Shown here piece after piece: positions 1 through 9,500 of a stretch of DNA of 58,248 nt. The DNA comes from Paracamarosporium sp. OC-R06-R3 (taxonomy: Eukaryota; Ascomycota; Dothideomycetes; Pleosporales; Didymosphaeriaceae). Position 1 is the stretch's first letter; every line of letters begins with the position of its first letter. A model generated the notes under the pieces. The model was not told the DNA's origin. It saw only the letters and a program-made list of their open reading frames with translations, and did not search any database. The translations under genes and the position numbers were made by a program. Where the stretch lies: contig JACVRA010000490.1 in the NCBI GenBank assembly GCA_019828545.1, forward strand, positions 1 to 58,248, written 5' to 3'.

Positions 1-2
1 AG

Positions 3-605
3 TTCTTACCAGCCTTTTACGCAGCCTATGAGTAGTTAATTACAAAGGAGAATATCTGCGCAAGCTTTCGAGGCGCTGGCCTAGTCCTATACAATCTAGA
101 GGCAGTAATATCAAAGCTTGATGTAAAGCTTCGCACGCCAACGCCGCCTACGCCAGAGGTCACCCTCTGGGAAGCTAAAACACTAAGCAACGCGCGTGAG
201 CTAGATGCTTAATCAACATTGATTTGCAATAGGATTCAAAGACATAAGAGCTCATCGCCTGCTTCTATTATTGCAGCGCTTAACTAGCTTAAAAAAGGCG
301 CTGAGGTAATAGCGTACGAAAGTACGCTTATACGCGATTAGATCGCAAGGCTTAAGAAAATAAATAAGGCTGCCACAACGCGTAGAAAGCGTAAAAAGAA
401 GAGGATCTAGCAGAAAGGCACCTTAACAAAGGTAGAGGCAGAGGATATTATTGCCTAAAGAGACGTTGAGCAGCAGCTAGAGGGGGAAACGCGCCAAGGC
501 AAGGCGTAATTAGGTATAAGTTGGTAGGCTTCAGCGCGCTGCAGCCGCTGCAGGCAGACTGGCTATAACTTATAAACCTATAAAAAAGATACTATAGATA
601 CTCCT
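3..605 (+). pseudogene. RIP-degraded Fot1/pogo-type DDE transposase, C-terminal part
   Basis: One forward frame starting at base 3 reads as the C-terminal third of a Fot1/pogo-like DDE transposase. It holds recognisable blocks such as SFRGAGLV, SKLDVKLRTPTPPTPE, SSSPASIIAALN, LKKGAEVIAYES, a basic TTRRKRKKKRI stretch and a damaged CCHC zinc knuckle (CSRCRQTGYNL then a stop and TY). About eight in-frame stops interrupt it. Most are TAA or TAG where the family has Gln (CAA/CAG), which fits C-to-T change at CpA, the signature of repeat-induced point mutation. The knuckle has lost its His and last Cys, also as expected from such transitions. The 5' part of the element lies left of the window. It is non-functional. 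The family assignment rests on remembered conserved blocks. Confidence 0.8.
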
Positions 606-688
606 TAATCTAGTGTAGCTTAAATATTATAATTATCTTATTGCGTTATTAAGATAGATTACTGTAAAGGCGTAAAAAGTTAGTAGGG

Positions 689-722
689 GTGGCCGCTCGC
701 TTATAGTGGCCGCTTGCTTATA
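689..722. repeat. Two tandem 17-nt repeats, probable transposon terminal repeat
   Basis: The unit GTGGCCGCTYGCTTATA occurs twice back to back (689-705 and 706-722), differing at one C/T position. It lies about 85 bp beyond the end of the transposase relic in AT-rich DNA, where the right terminal inverted repeat of a Fot1-like element would be expected. The left copy is outside the window, so the inverted partner cannot be checked. Confidence 0.6.
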
Positions 723-1298
723 AACACGTTATCCTATATCGGCAGCAGTCTTCGATAACGTAAATTGATGGCTTAATCTTCTCACGTAGCTTAACGAGAA
801 CGAAAGGAACTATGTACTGTATGTATTCTTGAGATTATTTGGTGGCAATGATGACGCCTAATCTATGTATCCGGACCCTATCTCTGTGTGCCGCCCTCTT
901 AGACGAATCCGCAAACGCCAGACCCTCAGCAACAATGTTTGGGGATATTGCATGTGACAGCTAGATAGTCCAACACCACGACGCTGGGCCACCGTTGATT
1001 GCTATTGCAAAAACAGGGGGTTTTGACAATCCACGACCCTTGCTGAATAATGACCTCCAACAATAGATCAACCACAATCCTGCACCCCCGAGTCGAAGTT
1101 TCTATACTGCTTCCGGAATGGGTTGCTGAAGTTCCTAGGCTTGATAACATTTGCCGTCTCTTCCAAGCCAGTCTTCCTGTCTCTAATGGCAGATACAACG
1201 GTACCCTCTGGGTCGTCTTCACCTACGCGCCATGCCTGTCAGCTACTCGACGTCTTGTCTAAAAACATAAGAAAACAATACGATGATACGCAAGAATC
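723..1298. other. Intergenic DNA, no gene seen
   Basis: Composition changes from the AT-rich transposon relic to ordinary sequence by about 900. Only short overlapping reading frames are present, with no recognisable protein motif. It is the 3' flank of the minus-strand gene ending at 1299. Confidence 0.5.
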
Positions 1299-2547
1299 TT
1301 ACGCACTCGCAACCCCCAAACCCTCACAAAGCTTCTTCCTCCATACTCCGCACACTTCCTCAAAACCATTGACAACGTCACCGCATGCGGCACCAGCTTC
1401 TCTGTCCCTTAACCGTCGGTCCCAGTCTCCATTATCAATGTACCCCATGCCTAGTTCCCTCAGATCCATATCTTTCTTCCACTCCGCCAGCTGGTCTTTG
1501 CTCGACCTAAGTTTACGATTCGCCTCGTTCGCTTTCTGCCGGGACATGTGCAGGCTATCTGATACGTTTGAGAAGTGCTCGAGAAGCTCACGTGTTGACA
1601 GCGTAAGCTGAGAAAGGGCGATGAGGGCTTGTGGCGACGAGTGGGGGAGCAGTTCGAGGGTGCTGGTTATGAGAGGGAGCAGAACTTCAATCTCTTCAGC
1701 AGGGGGCATTATGGCGCGTGGACCAGTCATTATAGCAGTGGCAGAGTTCAGTGTTCGCGATTGGTGCGTAAGGTGTGTAGTTAGAGCGTCGTGGGCGGTC
1801 TTCAGTCTTCATTCTGAGTTAGGCATAGAACAACCTGAGTTCTGACAAGGAAACTCACCTTGTGGCTCCGTTCTCGATGCCGATCTGACTCCCAAGGTCT
1901 CGTAGTTGTTCCGTTACTCGCCTGACTACGCCGTCTGTTGCGCTGCCGTTCTCTTCCATGCCCCTCCGTGCCAGACTTTCGATGGCGGCCATGCGACTTT
2001 CAAGGGCAGGCGAAATGCCCTCGTTTGCTTCCAGGTCCGAATCGTCTCCATAGTCTGACCCGTCATATAGACTATGTTGCCTATGGTGTTTTCTGGCCTT
2101 GACCGCAGACTGCGGACTGAGCCTCGATGTCGCGGGGGAAGATGACTGCATTGCGACGCCACTATCTCTGACGCCGTTGACGGTCCCAACGCTCCCGTCG
2201 TGGTCCACCGCTACGCCAATAGTGCCCGCATCCTCGTGTGGCAAGTCCGAATCGTCGTCGTATTCGCCCTCGACTTCCTCGCCGTCCTCATCCCAATCAT
2301 CCAGTTCCCCTAGCTCGTCCGCCAGATTGCCCAAACCGCCATCCCCACCACCGTCAAAGTTGTGGGTGGGGCTTCCATGCTCGAATTCTTGCGATAACCG
2401 TGGCGTTATTGAAGAGTACCCGGAGGAGCGTCGGCGGTAAGAGTTCCGTTTGGAGGAGGGCGTGGTATGGGACATGTCGAAGCTTGAGGGGTTGCGGCGG
2501 TGAGACGCACTGGGCCCGTGTGTAGGCGTTCGGGGAGGCGACGACAT
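1299..2547 (-). CDS. Conserved fungal protein of unknown function, Ser-rich/acidic N-terminus and coiled-coil C-terminus
   Basis: Two exons (2547-1859 and 1806-1299) with a 52-nt intron at 1807-1858 (GTGAGT donor, CTAAC branch point, AAG acceptor) encode about 398 aa. The longer open frame begins upstream at 2655, but the ATG at 2547 opens a typical Ser/Pro-rich start (MSSPPRTPTHGPS). The N-terminal half is disordered with an acidic patch (ELDDWDEDGEEVEGEYDDD). A middle block (LESRMAAIESLARRG) leads into a region of predicted helices after the splice, including a Trp/Lys-rich helix (LAEWKKDMDLRELG) and a conserved-looking GFEEVCGVWRKKL near the end. I think this is a broadly conserved filamentous-fungal family but cannot name its role. 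A kinetochore or trafficking adaptor would suit the helices; that is only a guess. Confidence 0.75.
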
Positions 2548-3293
2548 GTTGCTTCGAAGGAGAGAGTGGAGGCGGAGGTGCGCATCCGCGTGCGCACGTT
2601 GGGGCACTTGATGTTGAGACGTGCAGCGTATGTTCCCAGGCCCGTGGATCAACAAGCGTGCGTTGGGTTGTGGGTCTCAGGGCGTGGACTGCGATGTGTT
2701 GTATCGCCGGTCTTGGCTGACAGTAACGAGTGTCTCAGTTCGCGGACCGCCTGCAAAAATTCCAAATGCGCAAATGCACGCGCAGAAGGCGGGTTGGCGA
2801 GCAAAGGGCGAGCTGCGGGGATGCAGTTGTGTTTGTTGACCGAGTCGAGGGCGCAAGCTCCGTCATGACAACGGGCCTGTCTCCAAACCACAACATCCCA
2901 GCACCCATCACCCGTCACGCAGCAGGCCCGGGAGCACCATCCGACAACGCATCACCTGCATCACGACTCGCACGATGCCGCAAGGGACAGTCTTATACGA
3001 CTGTTTACTACAGTACCGGTTTCTTGCGCCGTACACATAGCCTACCCATCCTATCCAAGCATGGAGTTACGCCCCTATAAGAGATGGGTATCCCTACAAT
3101 ACCATGAATCGAAATTGCCCAGTCCCGCCAACGCCGAGTGCTGCAATGCCCGTTCTTGATTTACACATTTTCCCGAACCCTTTGAACGCTGAACCGCACC
3201 GTCTTCGTGAAACAGGGAAGGATGCCGTGGCCCGTAAACTCCCGTATGTCCTAGAATGCCGCTGGAAGGAAACGCGTGAGAACCGTGCTACGG
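2548..3293. other. Intergenic DNA, promoter of the downstream minus-strand gene
   Basis: This 746-bp stretch lies between the start of the gene at 2547 and the 3' end of the gene at 3294. Reading frames here are short and share no recognisable motif. It should hold the promoter and 5' leader of the 1299-2547 gene. Confidence 0.45.
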
Positions 3294-3907
3294 CTACGAA
3301 GGCTTGTTCTGGTCAAGCGACGCCAGCTGCTTCTTGAGCTGCGTGAAGAAGTCCTGCCCGCTGGGCATGAGATGTGGGATGTTGCCTGCGTGCGTGTTGG
3401 TTGATTTGCACCTGGCTGCTGCATCCGGAGACGTACCTCGAGAGCCCCAGGCACCGCTGCTCCTCCTTGCTACGGAATCGCCTTGCACCTTGTGGTAAGC
3501 CGACGGCTGGCCTGGGGGTGCGTGGTTAGTCCCAAGTTTGGTCGTCGACGCGTGCTTTGTACCTGCGGCGCTCTCAAGATACTCTGCGGCACGCGTTAGA
3601 ATCGACGGCGAAGCTCCACGATGCGCTTACTCTTCTTCAAAAACTCCCTGACCTCGCCGGCATTGAAGTCCTTCACGGGCACATGCTGCTCTGCCGCGAC
3701 GCCCTGGCCTTTGCCCTTCCACGCGTTGCCAGACAGCGCCGACATGGCTTGCTGCCTCGCGCCGTCTTTGCCGGGGTTGTTCGAGCCCGAGGTGCGGCTG
3801 CCTCGTCCCTGCGGCCGCTGCCAGCTGCTCCCGTCTGCCGTCAGATCAAAGCATCGCGCGGTTTGCACGCCGGGGGAAGCTCACCGATTCTCGCCCGCAC
3901 CGCTCAT
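3294..3907 (-). CDS. Small conserved fungal protein of unknown function, five exons
   Basis: Assembled from splice signals as five exons: 3907-3885, 3824-3631, 3583-3563, 3511-3437 and 3385-3294, giving 134 aa with frame kept throughout. The protein starts MSGAGENRWQRPQGRGSR and is Ser/Gly/Arg rich. It contains a conserved-looking block (VPVKDFNAGEVREFLKK), then a short segment ending GDSVARRSSGAWGSRG, and finishes with SGQDFFTQLKKQLASL. I recognise the style of a small fungal family ending in a GQDFF..LR/KK motif but know no function. Exon 3 is only 21 nt. Introns 3 and 4 are both 51 nt and stop-free, so their retention would keep the frame. The first acceptor (3825) has a nearby alternative that also keeps frame. 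Confidence 0.65.
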
Positions 3908-4247
3908 GTTGCGCTTCCACGTCTCAGAAGGAAACTGGTGGGGTGCTGATGAGGAAGGGCGGAGGTACTGTTAAATGCGCGCCCTGCCAAAGCGTCTGTC
4001 TGTGCATCATTGGCCCAGCGTTAATCGACCCCGACGCTGCGCCAATCACGGCCGGCATCAAGCTTGGGACAGCGCACAACTCGCGCTGCTCTTTGTACAC
4101 TCCCTTGCGTTAGTGCTGAGCTGCTCGCTCCATCTGCTGGACGAGAGAGCTCCAGGCTTGCCGCGGGGCAGCCAGACATCACGTGGCGTCGGCGGTACTT
4201 GGGTGGAAGTGCTACGCTGTACATTGATCTATTCGCACCCACGCCCT
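3908..4247. other. Intergenic DNA between two minus-strand genes
   Basis: This 340-bp stretch holds the promoter of the gene starting at 3907 and the 3' flank of the TRM61-like gene. The forward reading frames that cross it are antisense shadows of the genes on either side. No other feature is seen. Confidence 0.45.
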
Positions 4248-5748
4248 CTATGCCTCGTCCGAAGCCGCCCTGGGGGGCTGCTCCGGCGGCTCGGAGACGC
4301 TGGCAGGCTCCATCTTCCGCCACAGGGCCAGAAACCCACCCCCGACTACCTCTTGGCCTGCTTTGGGTCGGCACACCATCGCCCACTTCTCTTCGTCCTT
4401 GGCAAGGTCCTGTGCCAGCTCATCGTCCCGAGCCTCTTGCCCTTTGACGGGGTCAATTGGCTCTTCACCGGACAATGCTTCTGGCACATCCCTCGGCTCC
4501 GCTTTCTTCAACGTTGCCCTTGGGCGCACAGCCCTAACGTCCCATTCCCGGATGGTGCTCGCACCTAGCTCGATGACTTGGCTGAGCAGGTAGGGCATCC
4601 TGTCCTTGCGGATCTTCTCGACGCATTCCACAATCTGGGTGATGCTCGGGTTGAAGACGGCAAGCAGACCGTTCACTCGCAGTGCCGACGCCACAGCTTC
4701 CAGATGGCTGTCTGCACCTGGGAGGTCCAGTATGACATGGGATAGGAATGCGTCTTCAGTCTTTCTATGCTTTTGCTGTCCTGTGATCCAAGACGTGACG
4801 TCTCCAACGTGGAAGTCGACACTGCCGGCATACATGCCGTTCCTGAAGCCTTCAACAATCTTGCGCGCATGCTTCGAGTGCTTGCTGGAGATATCGAGCG
4901 TGTGCACGATAGCACCCCGGCACGTCCGCCACGACTCGGCATTCGTGTCTTGTAGATCTGCGACCGATTCTCCTAGATAGACTGGGTCTTCTGCTTCTTG
5001 CTCATCGGCGTAGCTCTGGAGCTTGGGACGAGGTGGATTCGCGGCATGTATTGCACGAGCAAGATGCAACGTCAGCGCCCCATGGCCGGTGCCTGCCTCG
5101 AGTATCTCCATCGGCGGGCTGCCATGGGGGCTGTTTGACGGCGAGTCGGCGTGGATGTCCAAGAGAGACACGATCAGGTTCGCATCCGAAGGATAGATCT
5201 GGTTGCTGTTAGGCGCCCTTCACTTGTTGACATGGCGGCGTAGCGCGACTGGTGCAGTGGACGCACAGGAGTGACGAGTCTCGGGGTGAGCCGGACATAC
5301 TCTGCTAACGTGGGCTCGTGGATGCGGTAGGCATTCCCTCGAGACGACTGGACGAGCTGGCGCGGCTCTCTCCCAATGATGTCTGCATGCGCTATGTTTC
5401 CGCGGTGGGTGTGCGTCTGCTTTGCGGCCTGGAGCCTGACCAACGTCCCTTCATGGCCGGCATTCTTCTTGTCCTTGAGAAGCACCACATCGCCTTCTGC
5501 GCGACTGTTAGCACCGGGCCGGCGAGGAGTGGGCAGCGTGCATGCCTTGGAAGGCGCGTCTGTGCAAGGAGCTGGCCGCAAAGCTCCTGGTCGACGGGCA
5601 CACATGCACCCGAGGCCACGGGCGTGCAGCTGAGCGTGAAAGGCGCATGGCTTGCGTGTACAAGCAGGAGAGGGATCAGACTGCGGAGCGGAGGTGAACT
5701 GAGCTTGGAGCCAAGCCGATAGGCCAGAACAACCGCCGTCTTGCACAC
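4248..5748 (-). CDS. TRM61-like tRNA (adenine-58-N1) methyltransferase, probably mitochondrial
   Basis: Three exons (5748-5610, 5496-5267, 5198-4248) give 439 aa. The N-terminus (MCKTAVVLAYRLGSKLSS) is basic and hydroxylated like a mitochondrial leader. After the first splice come EGDVVLLKDKKN, NTHRGNIAHADIIG-like and HEPTLAEYVRLTPRLVTP, the N-terminal domain seen in Trm61. The second splice joins IYPSDANLIVSLLDIH, then the SAM-binding motif MEILEAGTGHGALTLHLARA. A later block, ILDLPGADSHLEAVASALR followed by FNPSITQIVECV, carries the conserved D-x-P motif. Members of this family methylate A58 of the tRNA T-loop. In the cytosol Trm61 works with Trm6, whereas organellar relatives can act alone; mitochondrial location here is inference. 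The 113-nt first intron (5497-5609) has a weaker GTGCAT donor, so exon 1 is the least certain part. The start is about 95 bp from the divergent phosphatase gene. Confidence 0.82.
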
Positions 5749-5843
5749 GTCGATCGAAACAAGTCACCTGCGCCCCTACGCTTCGCAGATGCCCCCGACT
5801 ATGGCCATTATTCGTACCCAGACTCATTGATATCCTTGCATGA
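5749..5843. promoter_or_regulatory. Short shared bidirectional promoter between TRM61-like and DCR2-like genes
   Basis: Only about 95 bp separate the proposed ATG codons of the minus-strand methyltransferase (5748) and the plus-strand phosphatase (5844). The 5' leaders must be very short or overlap. No TATA-like box is obvious. The call depends on both start models. Confidence 0.45.
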
Positions 5844-7604
5844 ATGCCTGCGCCGCGCAGAATCGCACGTCTTCCACGCACTGGCTCTCCGGCAGCGCTG
5901 ACTGTGAGTGCAGGTCCGGACGACAGTCCAGCTCGGTCTCCTCGTCTCTACCGTCCTCCTCCTGGTGCTGTTTCTCGACAGCCGCTACAGCGTGCTTCCC
6001 CAGGCGGTGCACAACCACCTCCCGCTGCACCATGAAGGCCTCGTCATCACAGACATTACTTTGCAGACGTGCTCGTCGCTGAACCCAATATCCAAGTGTC
6101 GGCTAGACCAGGAGCAATGGCATCGCGTGGAGAAGGACTTGTACCTGGGCACCGGCTGGGTGTCAAGGGCCTATATTCACATCAAGCGCAAGAAAGAGGA
6201 GGAGCTTACAGAGGACGACCGGGTGATTGTGGACATGCGCACAGGGAAGCTGGATCCTTCCATGGGCGACAAGTCGCAAGCGTCTGAGAAATGGGAATCG
6301 CGCCCCGCTGGCATCTGGATCAAGCGGTCGGCCAAGCGGCACGCAAGCGACTCGAAGAAGACTATTACCGCCGTAGACGTGCTGTTTGGCGCCGATGCAA
6401 CAGAGTCTCGACCTGGGTGGCAGCTGGTTCCCAATGGAGCGGTGCATCTGGATACCGGCGGAGAAGATAAAGGGCCGCGACTGTCAGTTCGCAGGGGTCA
6501 ACCGGAGGCGGTCAAGAAACCTGTCCCTAGAATCACAAAAGATGGCAAGTTCAAGATTATGCAGATATCGGATTTGCATCTCAGCACGGGCGTACGACCT
6601 TGCAGAGACCCTGAACCAAAAGACTACAATGGTGGACACTGCGATGCCGACACCAGAACGATGGAGTTTGTGGAGAGGGTACTTGATGATGAGAAGCCTG
6701 ACATGGTGGTTCTATCCGGTGACCAGGTCAACGGTGGTACAGCGCCCGACGTACCCAGCGTGAGTCCGTTCCGTTGTTTCGCAGGGATGGCACTGAAATT
6801 CTTTAGGCATTGTTCAAGATCACCGCTGTTCTCATCGAGCGCAAAATCCCCTACGCTGCCATTTTCGGAAACCACGATGACGAAGGCGTACTCAGCCGTG
6901 GGATACAGATGCAACTTTACGAGTCGCTTCCCTACTCGCTGTCCGAAGCCGGACCGACGTCCATCGATGGCAGCATGGGTGTAGGTAACTATTACGTCGA
7001 AGTTCTCGCCCATGGCGCCAACAAGCACTCTGCCCTTACACTCTACTTTCTCGACACCCACGCCTACTCTCCAGACGAGAAGAAGTATAGAGGCTACGAT
7101 TGGCTCAAACCCAACCAGATTCAGTGGTTCAACAAGGCTGCCGACAGTCTGAAGGAATCGCATATGAAATACACCCACATCCATCTGGATATGGCATTCA
7201 TCCACATCCCTCTTCCCGAGTACGGTACCATAGAAAACGAAAGGCTAGGCCAGTGGAAAGAGCGCGTTACAGCGCCAGGTTTCAATACTCATTTCAAAGA
7301 CGCCTTAGTGGAACAGGGCATCAAGGTTGTTTCCTGCGGCCACGACCACGCGAACGATTATTGCATGCTCTCAAAGAACCAGCAAAGCGAGCCTGAGCTG
7401 TGGATGTGCTACGCTGGTGGAAGTGGCTTTGGAGGATATGGTGGCTACGATGGATATCATCGACGTATTCGCGTTTTCGAAGTGGATACCAACCAAGCGC
7501 GGATATCTACGTGGAAGAGACTGGAGTACGGAGATATTGACGCCCGACTCGATGAACAGATCATTGTCGACTCTGGGAAGGTGTTGCCACTGCAAAGTCA
7601 GTAA
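5844..7604 (+). CDS. DCR2: DCR2-like calcineurin-type membrane metallophosphatase
   Basis: The core is two exons, about 5911-6759 and 6807-7604, with a 47-nt intron (GTGAGT to TTTAG). A membrane anchor near the N-terminus (QLGLLVSTVLLLVLFLD) is followed by a lumen/cytosol spacer, then calcineurin-type metal motifs in order: QISDLHLSTG, VVLSGDQVNGG, IFGNHDDEG and SCGHDHANDY, which supply the Asp, His and Asn ligands of the two-metal site. The protein would be about 550 aa, the size expected of the fungal Dcr2 family, which in yeast promotes G1 progression and antagonises Sic1 stability and unfolded-protein signalling. No ATG lies in frame before the anchor, and a stop sits just upstream at 5905. 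A short first exon is therefore needed, most likely from the ATG at 5844 (MPAPRRI). Its donor is non-canonical (GC at about 5865) or weak (GT at 5869), so the first residues are uncertain. Confidence 0.85.
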
Positions 7605-7900
7605 CTCGAATTGTGGTACTGGTTCTGATACTGTACACGGGTTCGGGAAAGCTATAATGGCTAATAGGAGCTGGGGTTATTCATAACACATAGCGGGGCG
7701 TTGCGGTACTCTGCGAATTGGATTTTGCGTCTTGCTGGGCTTATTATTTCAGGTCGCTTTCGGGGCGTTTAAGGCTGGACAGCCTGATTTCATATCGTCC
7801 CGTCACTCATACCCCTTTTACGTTGTTCACAGAATTTGAGTGATCGTTAGTTTTGAATCTACAAAAATTGGCGTAACTTCCGGACACAACAAAGCTTTTT

Positions 7901-8788
7901 CTAAGAACTTGATGCTGCTGCCACCGATGCCGAGCCCGCAGCGGCCGCCGAACTCCCTGCAATGGCTACATTGGTGCTTACAAATACTTCGAAATCGCTC
8001 ATGGCCGTTATCACAGCGGCAATATGAAATGTGTCCCCGAGCGACCCGTTCAGCCCAGAATTAAAGAAACCGAACTTCAGCCCCTTGGATCGGCTCATTG
8101 TGTTGTTCAAAGCACTTGCGGCGACGATCTCATCTCCCATTCCGTCATGCTCCCTGGCCCGCAACCAGACAAGCTTCCAGCCGCGCTTATAGGCACCTAA
8201 GGCCTGCACCTCATCGCTCTTGGAGCTGCGCCATTGAAAAAACTGCGGAGGCTTGTTAGGAAGGGCGATGCAGAAGGAATGCACGGTAGAGTGGTTCTCG
8301 ACGGTAATCTCTAGCGGCTCGATAATCTCGCCGCTTTCGTGCGGGAAGATGGTGAGAGTAGAGGTGCTGCCTAGACGTTTCATTTTGAGCGTTGCGAGAG
8401 GTGGAGCATTTTTGTCCGAGCCTTGGATGAGTGCCATTGGTTTTCTCAAGCCTGTTTGTATTACTGTGAAGAGCTTCTCTTCGTTATGGAGGCCAAGCGT
8501 GTAGGTGCTCCAGTGCATGTAGACGTTGAATTGGGACGGGAAGCGCAGATGCTGGGCTTGGGAGGCAGAAGGTAGGCCTTGTAGATCATTATTCGAACGT
8601 TGCGTTGGTGAAGATTCGCCCCGCACGTATTTCGGTGGCGCTTGCAGTTTTTCGTTTCCGTGGGATGGTGGCTGGTGCGGTTCTCTGTGGGTTGATGAAG
8701 GGTGCTGAACGGCCTCGTCATATCCGGGTGGTGCCGGCTCTGAACCGTCGGCGCGATAGACAAAGCCACTTTTCTCTGAAGTGCCCAT
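7901..8788 (-). CDS. Conserved fungal protein of unknown function, possible tubby/LURP-like fold
   Basis: A single exon encodes 295 aa from the ATG at 8788 (MGTSEKSGFVYRADGSEP). An in-frame frame extension to 8854 exists but begins at a non-ATG-like poor context. The first 90 residues are Pro/Ser/His rich and contain PPGYDEAVQHPS and APPKYV, which resemble PPxY-type ligands for WW-domain proteins. From about residue 95 a compact domain begins (FPSQFNVYMHWSTYTLGLH), with alternating beta-like stretches such as STLTIFPHESGEI and a Trp-containing segment KRGWKLVWLRARE. The C-terminus is an Ala/Ser/Val run. The beta-rich layout suggests a tubby or LURP1-type fold that may bind lipid; this is inference. 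It converges on the phosphatase gene, with about 300 bp between them. Confidence 0.72.
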   Translation of the reverse strand: MGTSEKSGFVYRADGSEPAPPGYDEAVQHPSSTHREPHQPPSHGNEKLQAPPKYVRGESSPTQRSNNDLQGLPSASQAQHLRFPSQFNVYMHWSTYTLGLHNEEKLFTVIQTGLRKPMALIQGSDKNAPPLATLKMKRLGSTSTLTIFPHESGEIIEPLEITVENHSTVHSFCIALPNKPPQFFQWRSSKSDEVQALGAYKRGWKLVWLRAREHDGMGDEIVAASALNNTMSRSKGLKFGFFNSGLNGSLGDTFHIAAVITAMSDFEVFVSTNVAIAGSSAAAAGSASVAAASSS

Positions 8789-9500
8789 TCTGAAGACTGT
8801 CCCCGGACGAAGAAGCTGTATTGGTGATGATGCTGGGATATGTTGTGATCTCACGTTGTGGCATTCGAGGATTTTGTGCTCAAGAGGAAAATGGCAGAAA
8901 TGACGGACATGACGTTGTTATATCTCAAGGTTTGTTTCACGGTGCGGTAGCAGCAATAGCCATGCGAGGCGGAGCACATGCGCCAACGCCACCAGGTATT
9001 TGCCCCGATTTGGTTGGGGCGGAGGCGTACTACTGTGGATAATACGAGATATCGTGGCTGTACGCTCCCGACGATGTACCTTGAAAGAAATTCGTATTCC
9101 TCAGTGGGACGCACATATCCAAATGCAAGCGTGCGCAACCGCCACACTGTAGTGTTGTTACCGGTCACGCGATTGCTTTCGGACAAGACGAGTCTGCCTG
9201 CCTGGAGCTGTTACCGTGTTTGGAGAATGCATCTGGGGTGATGTTTTGACCAAAATTCGGCGTACGCCTTGAGACAAAAGTGATACAGAAAACATGATTA
9301 GAGGATAGATAGCTGGAGAAGAAGAGGTGTGGTCAGGATAATGTTTTGTGCAGACGCGAACCCCTGCGGCTCCGCTAGGTCGGAAACCGCCTAGACTGTT
9401 TACGTCTCGATGCCACCAGAAACACACGTCGTGTGCAACGCTTCGGTTCCCTCTTCCTATAATGTATAATTTATGACAATCCGCGCGCACCCACAAAGCC
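8789..9500. other. Intergenic DNA between divergent genes
   Basis: This 712-bp region separates the minus-strand gene starting at 8788 from the separase start at 9501, so it carries both promoters. Reading frames here are short or are antisense extensions of the separase 5' end. I see no repeat and no clear motif for cell-cycle factors such as ACGCGT. Confidence 0.45.

Noticed and set aside
3975..4568. 197-codon plus-strand frame
   Set aside because: Antisense to the 3' end of the TRM61-like gene, which has clear family motifs.
5174..5881. 235-codon minus-strand frame read as an unbroken N-terminus of the TRM61-like protein
   Set aside because: Only its 3' part matches the family. The upstream part is low-complexity Cys/Arg/Pro, and a CTAAC branch point plus GCGCAG acceptor just before EGDVVLL shows an intron there; its end after VTP is intronic too.
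6624..7205. 193-codon minus-strand frame
   Set aside because: Antisense to the metal-binding exons of the DCR2-like phosphatase.
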